From Biscogniauxia marginata (taxonomy: Eukaryota; Ascomycota; Sordariomycetes; Xylariales; Xylariaceae): DNA of 64,000 nucleotides. The position numbers were made by a program, and so were the translations under genes. The notes below the pieces were generated by a model. The model made no database searches. It was not told the DNA's origin and worked only from the letters and a program-made list of their open reading frames with translations. The stretch's first letter is position 1; the number at the start of each line of letters is the position of its first letter. Shown here in pieces: positions 22,533-35,191 of the stretch. The stretch is taken from assembly GCA_022695795.1 (NCBI GenBank), contig MU404063.1:186001-250000 (forward strand). Reading direction: 5' to 3'.

Positions 22533-22558
22533 ACTTGAGACTTGAGACTTGAGACTTG
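22533..22558. repeat. ACTTGAG heptamer tandem repeat
   Basis: Three perfect ACTTGAG units plus a partial ACTTG, about 45 bp upstream of the ind1 start codon, probably within its leader. Confidence 0.85.
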
Positions 22559-22602
22559 CTCGATTCGTCAACAGGTAGGCACCTACCTATGCTCCTGTGG
22601 CG

Positions 22603-23753
22603 ATGAGACCAACACCTCTCCGGTTCTTCCACGCCCTCCGAGCTCTTCAACATGAGAACCCTCTGGTAAACTTTCTTGTATTCTGGTTTAACTCATCAAG
22701 CTCACGCATGTAGGGCCTCCCACGGACGGGCTCCATTCCACGCATGCAGCGGGGCCTCCCGGAGCGACGAAAGATTAAAGATGTCTCAAAAGTTGTCGCT
22801 GTGTCATCAGCGAAAGGGGGGGTGGGGAAGAGCACAGTAGCCGGTCAGTAGTGGTTTGAGGCAAGATAAATGATCGTTTTTCATTATGCGCTGTGTGATT
22901 GACATCGATCGCTGGTGCTAGCAAATCTGTCCTTAGCCTTTGCAAGAATGGGCTACCGCGCGGGCATCCTGGATACGGACATCTTCGGGCCCTCGATCCC
23001 TACGCTTTTCGACTTGTCAGAAGAGCCGAGACTTTCGTCGAGTCAGTCCATCTGCTCTTTCCTTTACTCCCCGCTCTACGGCCTCGTGCGGTTGTAGTCT
23101 ACCGACAGGCTGACTAGGCAAGTAGACAATCAGCTTCTGCCTCTATCGAACTACGGAGTCAAGACGATGTCCATGGGGTATCTTGTAGGCGAAGATGCCC
23201 CTGTTGTATGGCGTGGCTTGATGGTCATGAAAGCACTCCAGCAGCTGCTACATGAAGTCGATTGGGGCGGTCTAGACGTCCTAGTCTTGGACCTACCCCC
23301 GGGCACTGGTGATACGCAGCTCACTATCACGCAGCAAATTGTGCTTGATGGTGAGCAGGACTGTATCCCGATTAAAGAGCTGGCCGAGTTAATTTGCCGT
23401 CGATAGGCTCTATCATCGTAACTACTCCCCACACGCTGGCAATCAAAGATGCAGTCAAGGGTATCAACATGTTCAAGAAAGTCAACGTGCCACTGTTGGG
23501 TCTCGTTCAGAACATGTCACTATTCAACTGCCCACACTGCCATCATGACACAGCGGTGTTCGGCTCTAACGAGCGAATACAGGATATTTGCCGGGAGCAA
23601 TCGATTGAGCTGCTCGGGAACATTCCTTTGCATCAAAATGTTGGGGATGATGGCCAACGAGGTAGGCCTACGGTGGTGTCCGAGCCGGGAAGTGAGAGGG
23701 CCCGGGCTTTCACGTCCATCGCTCAGCAAGTGGCATCCAAAATTGGGTTGTAA
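22603..23753 (+). CDS. ind1: mitochondrial Fe-S P-loop NTPase IND1/NUBPL
   Basis: Mrp/NBP35-type ATPase that delivers Fe-S clusters for respiratory complex I assembly in mitochondria. Exons are 22603..22665, 22714..22843, 22922..23041, 23126..23350 and 23407..23753, giving 294 aa. The N-terminus is basic with few acids ([20 protein letters not shown]), fitting a mitochondrial presequence. Next come [14 protein letters not shown] and the deviant Walker [11 protein letters not shown] (about 52-62). [33 protein letters not shown] and the cluster-binding CPHC (C221, C224) follow. Introns 2 and 3 both have the unusual donor GTCAGT. Each splice is required to keep the conserved blocks in frame. It is somewhat shorter than typical because the loop before the WRGLMV block is compact. 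It is divergent from bfr2. Confidence 0.92.
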
Positions 23754-24252
23754 AATATGATGGTCTGAAAGATAACCTTGTAAAACATGTATCACTAGAG
23801 CGTATACTTCCATCTTCTCTCCTGCCAGGAGACCATCCCAGGGCCAAGGTCATAGCACCTCTATTAGAACGTGGATGGGTTCATAGGTTGGAGTGCGATA
23901 CTACCGCACCAACCAAAACCGTAGGGCCAACGGACGCCAAGACGTCACAGTTCCTGTACATAACTAGAATTTAGCGAATCAACCCTTCAAGAATAGGGGG
24001 CCATCAGGATAGTGAAAGACTCTCATTCAAATCAGAGTTGTATTGATCCAGGGCTTAGCTGGAGACAGCCGAAGCGCTAACAAAGCAAGGCTTGCTCGTA
24101 GACTACTACGTTAGCATCCATCGTATCTGAACAGAAGGGAGAGGGATTCAAAGCCTAAGACTCCACCCAAACGCCTACGCCATCCAATGACCCGTGTCCC
24201 GTGCTCCGTGCAACCGACTAACTATACAGGCGAAATCCATCTGCAGGCGATA
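23754..24252. other. convergent intergenic region ind1/spf30
   Basis: Short spacer with both 3' ends. No ORF with domain similarity and no repeat noted. Confidence 0.35.
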
Positions 24253-25272
24253 TTAGTCCAAATCGTCATTTGTTTGGTAAATATGACGGGTTCTAGTAAC
24301 ATCCTTCCGCATGGCTTGTCCAGAGCCAGTAAACCCAACTGTGAATAGGTTAGAAGGTGATCAAGATATTTTTAAGCACTGCCATGACTGACCTCTGCCG
24401 TTAACACCCTCAGGTGTGCGGAACATACTATCCTTCTTGGTCTTGTGTCCTTTGGCGAACTTCGATTTGGTGTTGAACTCCTGCCATTTGTTCTTACCAG
24501 CCTCAAGTTCCTTGGTCGCCTTGATCTTCTTGGCCTTGGGTTTCGCCTCGCCAGCATTTTTCAGGGCCTCTTCTTTGTTCTTCTGTGCCAGCTCTGGGTT
24601 TATACTAGCAGCAGCCGAGATGACGCCCGGGTTTGACGATGTCGAAGGCGCAGGCGGCTGAGACGGGGCGGAAGACGGAGCAGGAGTAGTGATAGGTGTC
24701 CCATCGGCCTTCCGCTTCTGCGCGACAGGACGGATATCCTTCGCTCGCAGCTGCTCAGTCGTGTCGTAGCTCTTGAACTTGACGATGTAGATGGGGGCGG
24801 TAGAGGAACCGGTAATGGATGTGATGCGCGCGGGGTAGAATGCTTTATCGCCCGAAAGCCATTTCGCCATCACATTGTCGTTTACCTTGTAGGTTATTGG
24901 CCCGATATCAACCTCTTTCTCCTCTACGGGGGCGGCCTTCTTGAAGGCCGGGTGGTTCTCTCGTGACCATTTCTCTTGGACCGGAGGTGGCGACGGGGCT
25001 TTCGGCTTCGGCGGTGCCTTGGTCGGCTTCAGTTCAGCAAGGGTTTCGTTCAGAAGCGCGAGCGCGTCATCTAACTCAGACTTGAGAGCGAGAAGCTCTG
25101 CGTTACCAGAATCATCTTTAAGGCCGGCATTGACAACGTCGAGCTAATGGTATATCGTCAGCTTCCGGTCCCAAACTCGGTGGCGTCAGATAACAAGTTT
25201 TGGGGTTGGCGCATCGCTCACCTGCTCTTGGTACTGCTTGATGTCGTCCTCGATGGTCCCGATATCCGCCAT
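24253..25272 (-). CDS. spf30: SPF30/SMNDC1-like Tudor splicing factor
   Basis: Spliceosome assembly factor related to survival-of-motor-neuron proteins, nuclear. There are three exons, 25272..25222, 25143..24393 and 24338..24253, giving 295 aa. The N-terminus is a coiled-coil-like helix (MADIGTIEDDIKQYQEQ, then LKSELDDALALLNETLAEL). A Pro/Lys-rich linker follows. The Tudor domain is at about 104-158: VNDNVMAKWLSGDKAFYPAR, then YIVKFKSYDTTEQL and DIRP. The C-terminal conserved block is KNKWQEFNTKSKFAKG, then DSMFRTPEGVNGR, joined by the last splice to VGFTGSGQAMRKD. The second intron uses a GTCAGT donor. Aromatic Tudor-cage positions appear conserved, implying binding of symmetric dimethyl-arginine on Sm proteins (family knowledge). 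Confidence 0.92.
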
Positions 25273-28043
25273 GTTGACGATGGATTACTGATGCTCCGGT
25301 GAGAAAAAGAGGGGGAAATTCAAATATGCACACAGAAATTCTGGTAAAGGATGGGACTTGGACGCAGTGGCCGATTGAATGTTTAATTAAGGGTTTGCGA
25401 GATTCAAGTGAAGTGGCTGAAGCACGATTCGTCCATCAAAAAGCATTGACCAACTTTTCAGAGTCGCATTTTTGAATTATGTAATCCGTGTGTGGATTTA
25501 ACCCCAAGTGACTGCCAGCTGTCACGTCCGCTTTCTCCGAGACCATACCAGGCTAGTCAAGATAAGCCCGTGCACCCCCTATATTTTAGTGGGCTATATA
25601 CGAAATAGTAGGTAGTGGCCAGAGTTATGAGTTCAAAGAAATACTCTCTACATCGATGTGCATAGTGATATTCGGACTCCTGTATAATAAATTCGAATGG
25701 GGATTTGATCAAGTTTCCCCGCTACCAGAGAATCGCATAACGCCATGTTCCCTTACGCATACCCTAAAATCCGAGCCACTTATAAGTTATAACCCACAAG
25801 AACCCTATTGTGCATTTACAGCGAGCCTTGCATCAATTCTTTATTATTAGAAGTCAATCACACTTAACCAGCAAAACAGGTAACTTTAGGTAGGTATTCA
25901 TTCCTGTTACAATCGGAAACATTTTCTCATATTCTTTTCGGCAAGTGAGGATATCATAGATCTATTAGCCATTAGGCTTTTATTGGTTCGACCTATATCA
26001 TCCGATTAAGCTGCCTGTTTCTCGATACTTAATTCCCGGCTGGTCTACGATGTAATCCAAGCTAGGTATAATGTGCCTATGCGTGTGATTGCTGTCGGCT
26101 TCGTATGTAGGGTTACATTCGTAAGGTAGTAGCCGGCCACAACAGCTCGTCCCCTTTAATGCTTACCGACTCAGCCGACTTTATGTGCCATGCTGACTGC
26201 TGGTACGCTTGGTACAATACATTGGAAGTTGTGTCTCCAGCAAAGCCTTCCTAAGAAGGGTTGATACATATTACGTATTATTAGATAGCTCTGCATGATC
26301 TGTACTAGAAACAAATTTCAAGACCATGAAACATTAGACAGTTCGACATAGTCACAAAAAAAAGTATATAATGATGCTACTGATATGCATGTTTAAGTGA
26401 GAATTGTGGGAATCCCATGTGTAAGTTTCAGGCGTCATCTCATGCTGCCAAGATGATAATAAGCAACAATAAATTAGGCCAAATACTTTATGTTACTCGC
26501 ATTCGATTTAATGCTCACTGTAGATCATCCACAATCGAGGCCGATGGCTATCGTCGGGTTTCCTTCTTCGTTACACTTATAGACTTTGTCACCGTTTCCC
26601 CTCATCTATTAATATAAACACGCATTCGGCTCAGAAGGCTTAATAGACTAGAAGGAGGCGGGGGTTGGGGGTGGCTTGCATCATTTTCAGCATTGTGCGT
26701 AGAAGAACTCCGGATCGCTGTAGCGGTGTATCTATTGCTGGGAACTTTCGTGTATCTGTCGATTAACGTCCCTCGATACTTCATTCTAGATTATTGAGGT
26801 AGCTTCCTGCCTAGCTATCATTATATTACATAAGTAATATGAGGCGGTAGAATTACTCCCACGGTTTTCAGTTGGGAATGGCTAACATTTTGTAATTACT
26901 AGTTAGTGATCTATAGTCCCATGGCTTAGTCTTGCAGACACGCTTACTGCTTCGGTGTAATCTTTCATACACATAGCCCCCGACGCCCTATTCTTAGGGA
27001 TTATTTCCATGATATTTCTAAGAATACCTATCTACTTGTAAGATAGGGGGCTGGACCCCAAAGTCCCTAAGCTGTCTGTACCTAAGGCTTCTCTTGACAT
27101 CACCTATAAACCAGAGCTGGCCGCAGAAAATATATCTCCTTTTGACTCTCGTTCTCCTTTTGGTATTCTCTGCCAAGTTCTGGCAACCATACACTATATC
27201 AAACACTTCGTCGTCTTCCCAAGTAATTCTCCTACCCCTCCATATCTAGAATAAATCGAATTGCACATCTATGGACAAGGCACTCCCTCACCAATTCACA
27301 GCACACACTTGCATTTTGTTCAAACAGGGCTAACTGGACTCAATGCCTTTCTCTCGACCCTTCCGAAAACATTACGAACGTCCTCGACGGATGGCCAATA
27401 GATACCACTGGTACCCTTCGATATGCTGCTGACCTATCTCACCAGGACAAGCCAAGACCTTCCTGAATTGTGCTCGATCCCTTCGTCCCTTGCGATATCC
27501 TGTGGGTGTGGGTCGCGAAATAAGAGGCAACCGGATGTACACCGATTTCCCTGCATGGTTTGTTTGCCTTTTTTCCATTTCGCAACCCTGACCTGGGAAG
27601 CACAATGCTGATTCACCAGTTTCTTTCTAGACAGACACGCTTACGATATCAAACGCCAATTACGATGCCGGCGGGACGATGTAGTAACAAGTCCCTAAAG
27701 CCCTCGGGGGATGTGAATATTACAAGGCAACCAAGACATAGGAGGGCATTGTGCGCGTACCAGCACTGGACAAGAGGAAGGGAACTTAGACTGCATTCGG
27801 GTTACGCAACTATCAGTTCGGTGTGAAAAGCGAAGGCCCTTACCATACCGGTGCCCTGATGACTAGATACCTTACAGCCCTTTCTAGTTGTATTCAATTT
27901 CAGACAAAAGACTCCAGGTTCTTCGATATTCTTAGTTTGAGCTTCGGAAATACCGGCCTGCTTTTCTACCAGTAGTGTGCTTCAGATGGCAACAACCCAT
28001 CAATATCAGTGGTTAGAAACAATACTCGATAACAAAGTTCACA
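25273..28043. other. gene-poor stretch of 2.8 kb
   Basis: No ORF with a recognisable domain. The spf30 promoter lies at the left end and the leader of the zinc-finger gene probably at the right. Several in-frame-closed AT-rich blocks occur between 25600 and 27050. I see no transposon terminal repeats. Confidence 0.4.
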
Positions 28044-29754
28044 ATGACTTTGTCTTCAGACTACCCTCCAAGCTACCGCACCAATGATTTTAGCCCAAGA
28101 TCATACAATCAGCCGAATGCCTGGTCTACTTCACTACACCAAGAATCTGGGAATATTGAGCAACAAAATACGGACACATTTCGCTCTAGAGATGAGCCCG
28201 TGCCTAGCCATAACGCGAAATCATGCCGGTTAGCCCGCCTCCTATCGTGATTAGAAATATACGAAGCTAACGCTCTTTAGATTTCTCCAGGGCGTAGAAG
28301 ACGAGTGCTATAAGAATCGATTCTACGCAAGAGCTCTAGACTTCTACCTTCTTGAGGAAAACTTCCCTCAAAATCAGACATATCACTGTCCTATGGCAAA
28401 ATGCACACAAGATAGTTTTAAGAGTCCCCAAAGTATGCTGCGTCACCTCAAGACTTGCGACTGCTTTATCAATGGAGAATTCCATTGTCCAACGTGTAAC
28501 AAACCTGGGAGTTTCCAGACAGTATCAAAACGGAGGTGTTCGTGGGACAAGATTCTAAGGGCGGTTAAAAGTCCTGTGAATACATTCAAGGACACGATTA
28601 GGAGGAGTTCTGCGCCCAATGCTCATACTCCCGGTCTCGACGTCAGTCATGGATGGAGATCTGAAGCTCATTCACGATTAGATCTCCCTGAACTAGATTC
28701 TCCTCATTTCTTCGAAGCGGACTCACTGCCCGTTATCCCCTTCCCCGAGCTAGAAAGCACCGAGTTCATTCGCGAGCTTGATAGTAAAGCCATCACAACC
28801 CCTCACAATTCTTCTTCGCCCACCTCATCACATCAGGTATCTTCAGTATCACAGAGCTCAGAGGGAGGATACTCAAACAACGTCTCACCAACATCTGAGA
28901 CTATGTCTTCCAATTCAGCTTCCAGCAATGAGTCCAAGTCTCAAATCCTCACCTATCTAGATGTAGATGGCACTAATGGCGACTTCCCTGTTGACGATGT
29001 TGGTGATTCATACAAAACCCTCATAGGCTCTTGGAATACTCAACTCTACCCAATGGAACCAATATCCAATGTTAATAATATCCTGGATGGGGCATCTGCT
29101 ATGTTATCAACCTCTCTTGTAGGCCAACTAGGATATAATGAGCGTGGTCTTCCTTTGAGCATCGATACAGAGAACTTGGATCCCACTCTCACCACTCCAA
29201 TTTGGGAGCGGCAGTCTTTTCAATATGATAGTGGTACCTGGGCCTTTGTCAACAGCACAAACGCACCACCGACGATGGATTTTGAGCCACAGTCTCAGTC
29301 ACTCGAAAATATGACACTGTTCTACGGGTCGAAGGATTTTCCTATGGCCACACTCCCTAATGAGACTTTGTCTAACACACAAGATGCTACCGGCTTCGAA
29401 TTTTCGTTTGGTAGCAAACTGGAATACCCAGCTCCAACCCATCATGAGTCTCCTTGTTCCGAGTCATCGGATTCCCAATTGAAGTGCAGGCATTGCGAAT
29501 TCGTGCCCACCGGCAAAAGGGAGAACTTGAGGTCGTACCTGCGGAAACATGAGAATACACACAAAAGCCGGAGTCCGCACACATGCCCACTTTGTACGGT
29601 ATCCTTCACTAGACGCGACAACCTCACTGCCCATATCCGCCACTATCATCCAGAACGTCAAGACTTGCTTAGCTCAATTCCCCCAAAACGACGCCGCAGC
29701 TCTTGTAGCCTAGATACCCCACTCTCAAAGAGGAGGAAGAGCTCTACTTCATAG
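28044..29754 (+). CDS. C2H2 zinc-finger transcription factor
   Basis: Two exons, 28044..28228 and 28281..29754, give 552 aa. The 52-nt intron has a GTTAGC donor, a GCTAAC branch and a TTTAG acceptor, and turns NAKSCR into FLQGVEDECYKNRFY. A shorter alternative donor at 28247 would leave only 34 nt and is less likely. Near the N-terminus is a C2H2-like unit, YHCPMAKCTQDSFKSPQSM with LRHLKTC, followed by FHCPTCNKPG. The middle is Ser/Thr/Pro-rich and probably an activation region. Two C-terminal fingers follow: LKCRHCEFVPTGKRENL with RKHENTH, and HTCPLCTVSFTRRDNLTAHI with RHYH. The end carries basic clusters PPKRRRSS and LSKRRKSS, likely nuclear localisation signals. The architecture is typical of Pezizomycotina-specific regulators. 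Targets are unknown. Confidence 0.85.
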
Positions 29755-30908
29755 CTATAGGCTTATTGTGTTGAATCGCTATGGTTTTCAATATTTCATT
29801 TGTTGCGAGGGGGAAGTTTTGGTTTGAACCAGTAGGAAGTCGGTATAAAGCTATGGTATTTTTTTTTTTAAATATCAGAGCCTGTGAAGAGAGGTCGGGC
29901 GGACGCCTCGATGGCACCGTCCCTTATCCAATGAGCAGCGCATTATGAGGTCTCTGGAGACCTTAAGGAGAATGCCTAGGCCTGGTTTCTTCTGTACTTT
30001 TTGGCGGGTATGAAGGATATGACCTTACGCCGTAATGATGACAATAAATTATATCACTTATATGCCTCAATTATGTCCCAAAATCAAAAGTCCTTCCAGG
30101 CTGCCTCATGATTTATAGAGTGATTTGTTGAGTAATGGCAACGTTGTTTTTACCAAACCACGTTTAATTATGTTTTCCAAAAGTCTGGATATGAATCAGA
30201 CGGGGAATATCCTACATTTCCGAGTAGTAAATTCTACGGATAACTGTGAGTTATGACGTTGTGTGCCTTGTATTCTTTGACACTGTCCAGCTCTCTGGTG
30301 CTTCAACACCCACATACCATAGAATGTAATAAGAGTATGGGATCATGAACGGAGTCATCCAAGTCTAGAGAGGCACATTGTCCCATATGGAGCAAATGAA
30401 ACGATTTCTGGAGCCCTTGGAGCCTATGGATGATCCATCATCAGGGCCTGGTCCTCGAAACCTAGCAAGTCCTCAAACCCAGTAACGCGTAAGCTACGAC
30501 GCAAAGGACATGGTCAGCTCACGGAAAGGATATCTTACCCGGGAACCACCTGTGACTTATCAATTTTGCCTTAAATTCATACAACCCAAAGGAAGTTTTC
30601 TAAACATACACCCCTTCATGAAATGTGACTGCTCTCGTGCCGACCTCCCTGGTAGGGTCCGCCGGCAGCACTAAAGGGGTTGCTGAATGTGTTGCACTAA
30701 GACCGACAAATAAAATCAATTTCCTTTACAGGTAAAGGGCAGCAACCCTGGATGCGGCTCTTTGAAACCTCTTTTCACGTGAATACCCAAACACACAAGG
30801 GCATCATTCCCTGGAGGCTTCACAGGAAGGCAACAAACTGGGAGGCATTACAAGAGAATTAATTGTTAGAGAAGAACCTTTGCGTTCCTGGAATGCCTCG
30901 TAGACTAA
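29755..30908. other. intergenic
   Basis: No coding signal; short ORFs only. A run of nine T occurs near 29861. The right part is the promoter of the small Ser/His-rich protein gene. Confidence 0.35.
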
Positions 30909-30915
30909 TATAAAA
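30909..30915 (+). promoter_or_regulatory. TATA box
   Basis: TATAAAA lies 190 nt upstream of the ATG at 31105. It is followed by a pyrimidine- then A-rich leader typical of highly expressed fungal genes. Confidence 0.5.
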
Positions 30916-31104
30916 GGCATGAACTTCCACTCACTAGGAGCAATCGTAATTCTCGCCAGCACCCAGGAATTCATTTCACCACCAGAGTCTTCGCTCCACC
31001 AAACAGAGAACTCGAAAAAAAAAGTAGAAGAAAATAAATCTTCACCAACTCAATCTCATCTCAATTTCAAACTCAAGCTCAACACCGCGCCAACCACCGC
31101 AAAA

Positions 31105-31409
31105 ATGGCCAAGACCAAGTAAGTTACTAGCCCTTCGTGAATCATATACCCTTGCACAGACTCACACATAACAGCAGCAAGTCTCATGGCTCATCGAGCC
31201 ACGGCAGCAAGGGCGGGAAGAGAAGCGGCGAGAAGAAAGCCTCCCACTCGTCGTCTCAGACCGAAACCCCCTTAGTCCGTTACGTTAGCGACGGACAGCG
31301 ACACGAGCAGATCGCCGTGGGCCAGTCAACCCATGAACATAACACCTCACAGTACTTGCAGCAGTGGGATGCCAGCTGGCAAGCTGCGAGCGGGCATCAG
31401 GATCACTAG
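31105..31409 (+). CDS. small Ser/His/Lys-rich protein
   Basis: Two exons, 31105..31118 and 31175..31409, give 82 aa. The first exon encodes only MAKT and two bases of the next codon before a GTAAGT donor. The acceptor could be the CAG at 31174 or the one three bases later, a NAG-NAG pair that changes one residue. Residues 5-32 are Ser/His/Lys/Gly-rich. The second half is more ordered: TPLVRYVSDGQRHEQIAVGQ followed by NTSQYLQQWDASWQ. The same frame is open upstream to an ATG at 30919. That ATG lies 10 bp after the TATA box, so it should not be in the mRNA. Function unknown. The intron placement and TATA box make it a believable gene. Confidence 0.6.
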
Positions 31410-34400
31410 GTGTTCGACCATCGTCAACCATGAGTATGCAGGGTGAAAGTAAGGAGGAACAGTACAATTAAGAGGGGAAGGGGGGAGGGGGACAATAGCT
31501 GGTCTATGACTTCTAAGCCTGTAGTGCCTAATGAGCAGGACGGAGATTCGGAGATTTCTTAGTTTCTCAGTAATTTGGACGCAGGGATTTCCTACATCAG
31601 TCACAATGCAATGAGTTATGCCCGTCTCACAGGCTATTCGTGCCGAACACCAACAACCAAACTGTGTTAATAGCCTTTCCAGAGATCATAGTATCCCATG
31701 ATAGGGCCGTGCAACATACATATGCGTTCAAGTGCTGTAGTAAATTAGTCGCACCAAAGTATCACCCTCCGCATTCCAGGTTTATCGCGACGTCTATCTA
31801 AGCTTCTCGGGTTCCGGCCGCCTGGGTCTTCCCGCTATGCGCGTGTCCACCTGCTGAGTCCGCGGCGGCATAGCGCATGGCACCCAATCCTTGGCGGCCA
31901 TTTTCTTGGGCCTTTCCCGTTCCGTTAGCTACGCACCCGCTCATTGGACCGAGCAAAGTCCTTACCCATGTCGCGAACCACTGTGCGTACCAATTGCCCG
32001 GGAATTTAGTAGACAAGACGCCATGTCGAATAAACTTAACTGTATATGAAACGGCACGTACCTGTGCTACTAACTAAGGTGGATTTTGATTACCTTTCCC
32101 CGAAGAGTAGTTAATCAATTAACCAGAGATATATTTCCTAAATTCGTCTAATACGTTTACAAATGGGCTACTAAAAGGACAGTTGATTGGCTCTACGAAG
32201 GTGGTGCCGAGTCCTAATAGAATGTCTTGGCCCTTGCTAATAGGTACCAGGGATTCAATAATTGTCTGATTATGTAGTTAACCAAGGCTAATAACCTCGA
32301 GCCTAAAAGTTCCTAGTGGCCTCGGGTCAAGGGAGTGAATATGTACACAAAATTTTGAGAGGGATGCGGGAGGAATGCGAGTATACGGTCATCAATGGAC
32401 TAGAGAGAGCTCACCGGGGTTGAAGGGGCGCATACAACTCCTTCTATATCTAGTTTTCCGTGAACTGTGTCCTCCCTAGCCTCCTGGCTCGGAGGCCAAC
32501 TCGGAGGCCAACCCCTATACGCTCAGTTCATCTAGCTATTTGAACACAATATACCTCATACCTACGATACGCTGATCGTGGACGCTTAAACACGATAACA
32601 GTATTACGAGGTCGATATAGGGTGGTGACTATGCACCTACAGTCATATTGTTATTACACGCCATGTAGTCTACTCTCCTAGGGAATAGACAGAAGACAGG
32701 AAAAGTCAAGAAAGGGACGTTGGTTCTTATTTATATCTGTTGCAAAGGCGATACCGCTAATTTTGTTGTGCAGTTAGGGCTAATATAGGTAGTCTGCAAT
32801 AATATCCCATATTCCCAAACTGCAATCATCTGTCAGCACATGCTTCTTGCTCTAGAAAGACGTTTTATTGAGATAAGCCACCGTCATAGAAGTCCAGCGG
32901 TGGAGACGGGCGAGGTCTCAACGAAAATGTACTGGATTGTGTTGAAATATGCCTGTACGATCCATGATCTGCTGTGTATATATATATAGATGGGCATAGC
33001 CCATCTACCTAGATTCAAACTCGGGCCAATACACTTGATCCTATCATCGTATCTTCTTCTCATCTCATCGAACTGTAGAGAGCAGCAGGGTAGAGATGAA
33101 AAGATTAATTGTGGCAAAAAAAAACCCCCCCAAAACCAAAACCACAATACTCAAACCATTTCAACAGAATATATAATGTCAGGAAGTAGGCTGCTAGGAG
33201 TTCAGGTGTGAGGAGATCAATAATATAATGCAGATACATACTGCTAAGTAGAAAAGATGGAGTATATATTGTATGGAAAGCATGGCTTTCTAGATAGGTA
33301 GTTATAGGTCTAGGCCTTCGCACAGATATCTACGCCAATACCCATACTTACGATACTGAGAAGTACATTGCACCGAAATCATCAGATAGGCCGTCATGCA
33401 AGACACCTAAGTTACCAGCCGATTTTCATTACCTAGGGAGGCGGTAAAATAGTGGTGAATGATTGCTAACCAGGCAACGGACTGACTGTACGTACCTCCA
33501 GATTTAACCCCTCCTCCCCTCTCCCGGGAGAACAAAGGGGATACGTAGGTACGTACCTAGGTAGGTGCCTTATAATGCCAAATAGAAAGTTATCTTACCA
33601 GCCGGATCTAGAATGTCTCTGGAGGGTGCGCCCTGAGAACGAAGTACGGACTAGTGACTCGACGGTTAGATAAAACCCAAAGGGGCTTTTCGGCCGGCAG
33701 TGGTTAAGAAGTCACCCTGTCGGAGATTTTTTTGGATCACACTCCCCAAAGGTAGCGCGTTCGAATCCCCTCCTTTCCATTTTCTTTTTTCTTTTTTGGG
33801 TTTTCTTTCTCAACTACATTCTCATTACTTTCTCTTCCCTTGCCATTAGTTTTAACAAAACACCCATTCTCTCTTCATCCGCACCACGGCTGTAGTTTTC
33901 ATGCTTTCCATTTCAATCAACTGTACATACCCATCCCATCCACCATCATTGGGATCTTGTGATGCTACCAGAGGTAGTACAGGCCTCGCCCGGGAAATTA
34001 ACACACCCCTACAATCCCCATGCCCCTTTTCCTGCTGCTCTTTCTTGCCTTCTCAAGCGCTATTGCCAAGAAAATGAACAACTCTTCCAGGTCATGATTT
34101 CAGTGCAAATTTCACAAAACAAGTCTTTGCCACGAATTCTCCGAGAAGCAGACGGTTTATTACACCAGATAAGCCCCCAAAAATGCCGTGGAATCTTCGA
34201 AAAGGATCTTCGAGCTCTACGTGGCTAGCCCCTTCGACATGGTCGCAAATTGTTAGCATGCATACCTACTACCCAAGGCGAATTTCAAGGGTCTAACGAC
34301 AAGATTCCCAAGATCAAGTGGTCCCATTCCCCATCACATGAAATAGAACCAGGAATATAGACTAGTACATATGTACAACCCTATTCTTTAAATAGCTGGT

Positions 34401-35191
34401 ATCTGAGGCTCACACTGAATGAACATGCCTATGCTCGTCCTCATCCTCAGAAACCATTATACACGAGCAGCCAATTTCCTTCCCTCCCCTAATACTCGAT
34501 CCAACCCTGCCATGCGTAGCTACGCTTAGGCGGGAAAGAATACGGTTAGAGGATAACGCGAGATGGAAAGAAAAGAAAATTATTGGTCTCCAGTACTTAT
34601 CAGAATTGATCAATAAGACAAGCCCTGATTTAACCAACAAGACTTAGAAGGGACTTTTCCAAATTTCTACAACTACTAATACAATGAGAATATGGTGATT
34701 ATATATTTTCCCCGGATGATTAACACATTGCACGAGCAGGTTCGTAGTAATTTGACCCGACTTGGTCCTAGCCACGACTTAAGGGCGACCGACGTCAAAT
34801 ATATCACGTGCTATATCTTACAGCTAGTGCCACTCTACCAGTCCACCCATTCAAAAGGGGGGTTGTCAAAGTCGCCAGGCTCATCTGACCTACCAAAACC
34901 CGTAGCATCTTTGGTACTTTTACCACCTATGTACTATTACACAGAAGCATGATAAGTCTGAACGCGGTCCAATTAATATCCATCTACGCCGTGTAGAACC
35001 AGTCTTTTGTACATGCAATCAATGCATCAAATCATCATCTCAAAAGGTCACAACCCACACGGTCGTAACGGATCCTCCATAAAACCTAAGGAATGGCTCC
35101 ATCTAATACAACCTCCCGTCGCCGTTACCAATCTGTTTCCTATATATGAACATCCAACCTAAGCATGCACGCGCGACAAATCAACTATTTC
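31410..35191. other. gene-poor stretch of 3.8 kb
   Basis: No ORF with a recognisable domain. Seen: a direct repeat of CTCGGAGGCCAA near 32490-32515; a C/A run (AAAAAAAACCCCCCCC) near 33116-33131; TACGTACCTAGGTAGG near 33550; and a tRNA-like B box (GTTCGAATCC) near 33763-33773 that does not fold. An ORF at 33959-34228 (89 codons) has no supporting feature. Nothing else can be called. Confidence 0.4.

Larger units (their letters stand above)
22122..22602. promoter_or_regulatory. bidirectional promoter bfr2/ind1 with two tandem repeat arrays
   Basis: A 481-nt region between two start codons. It contains three copies of a 13-bp unit starting ATGCATWACC at 22317, 22330 and 22343. It also contains nearly four copies of the heptamer ACTTGAG from 22533 to 22558. 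A GCGATGAG, the core of the ribosome-biogenesis PAC element, sits over the ind1 start codon (22600-22607) and may be coincidental. Confidence 0.5.

Noticed and set aside
33690..33785. tRNA-like sequence with a GTTCGAATCC B box and AGTGGTTAAG A-box-like stretch
   Set aside because: The T stem does not pair (GCGCG against CCCCT) and no 5' acceptor strand matching CCTTTCC exists upstream. At best it is a decayed tRNA.
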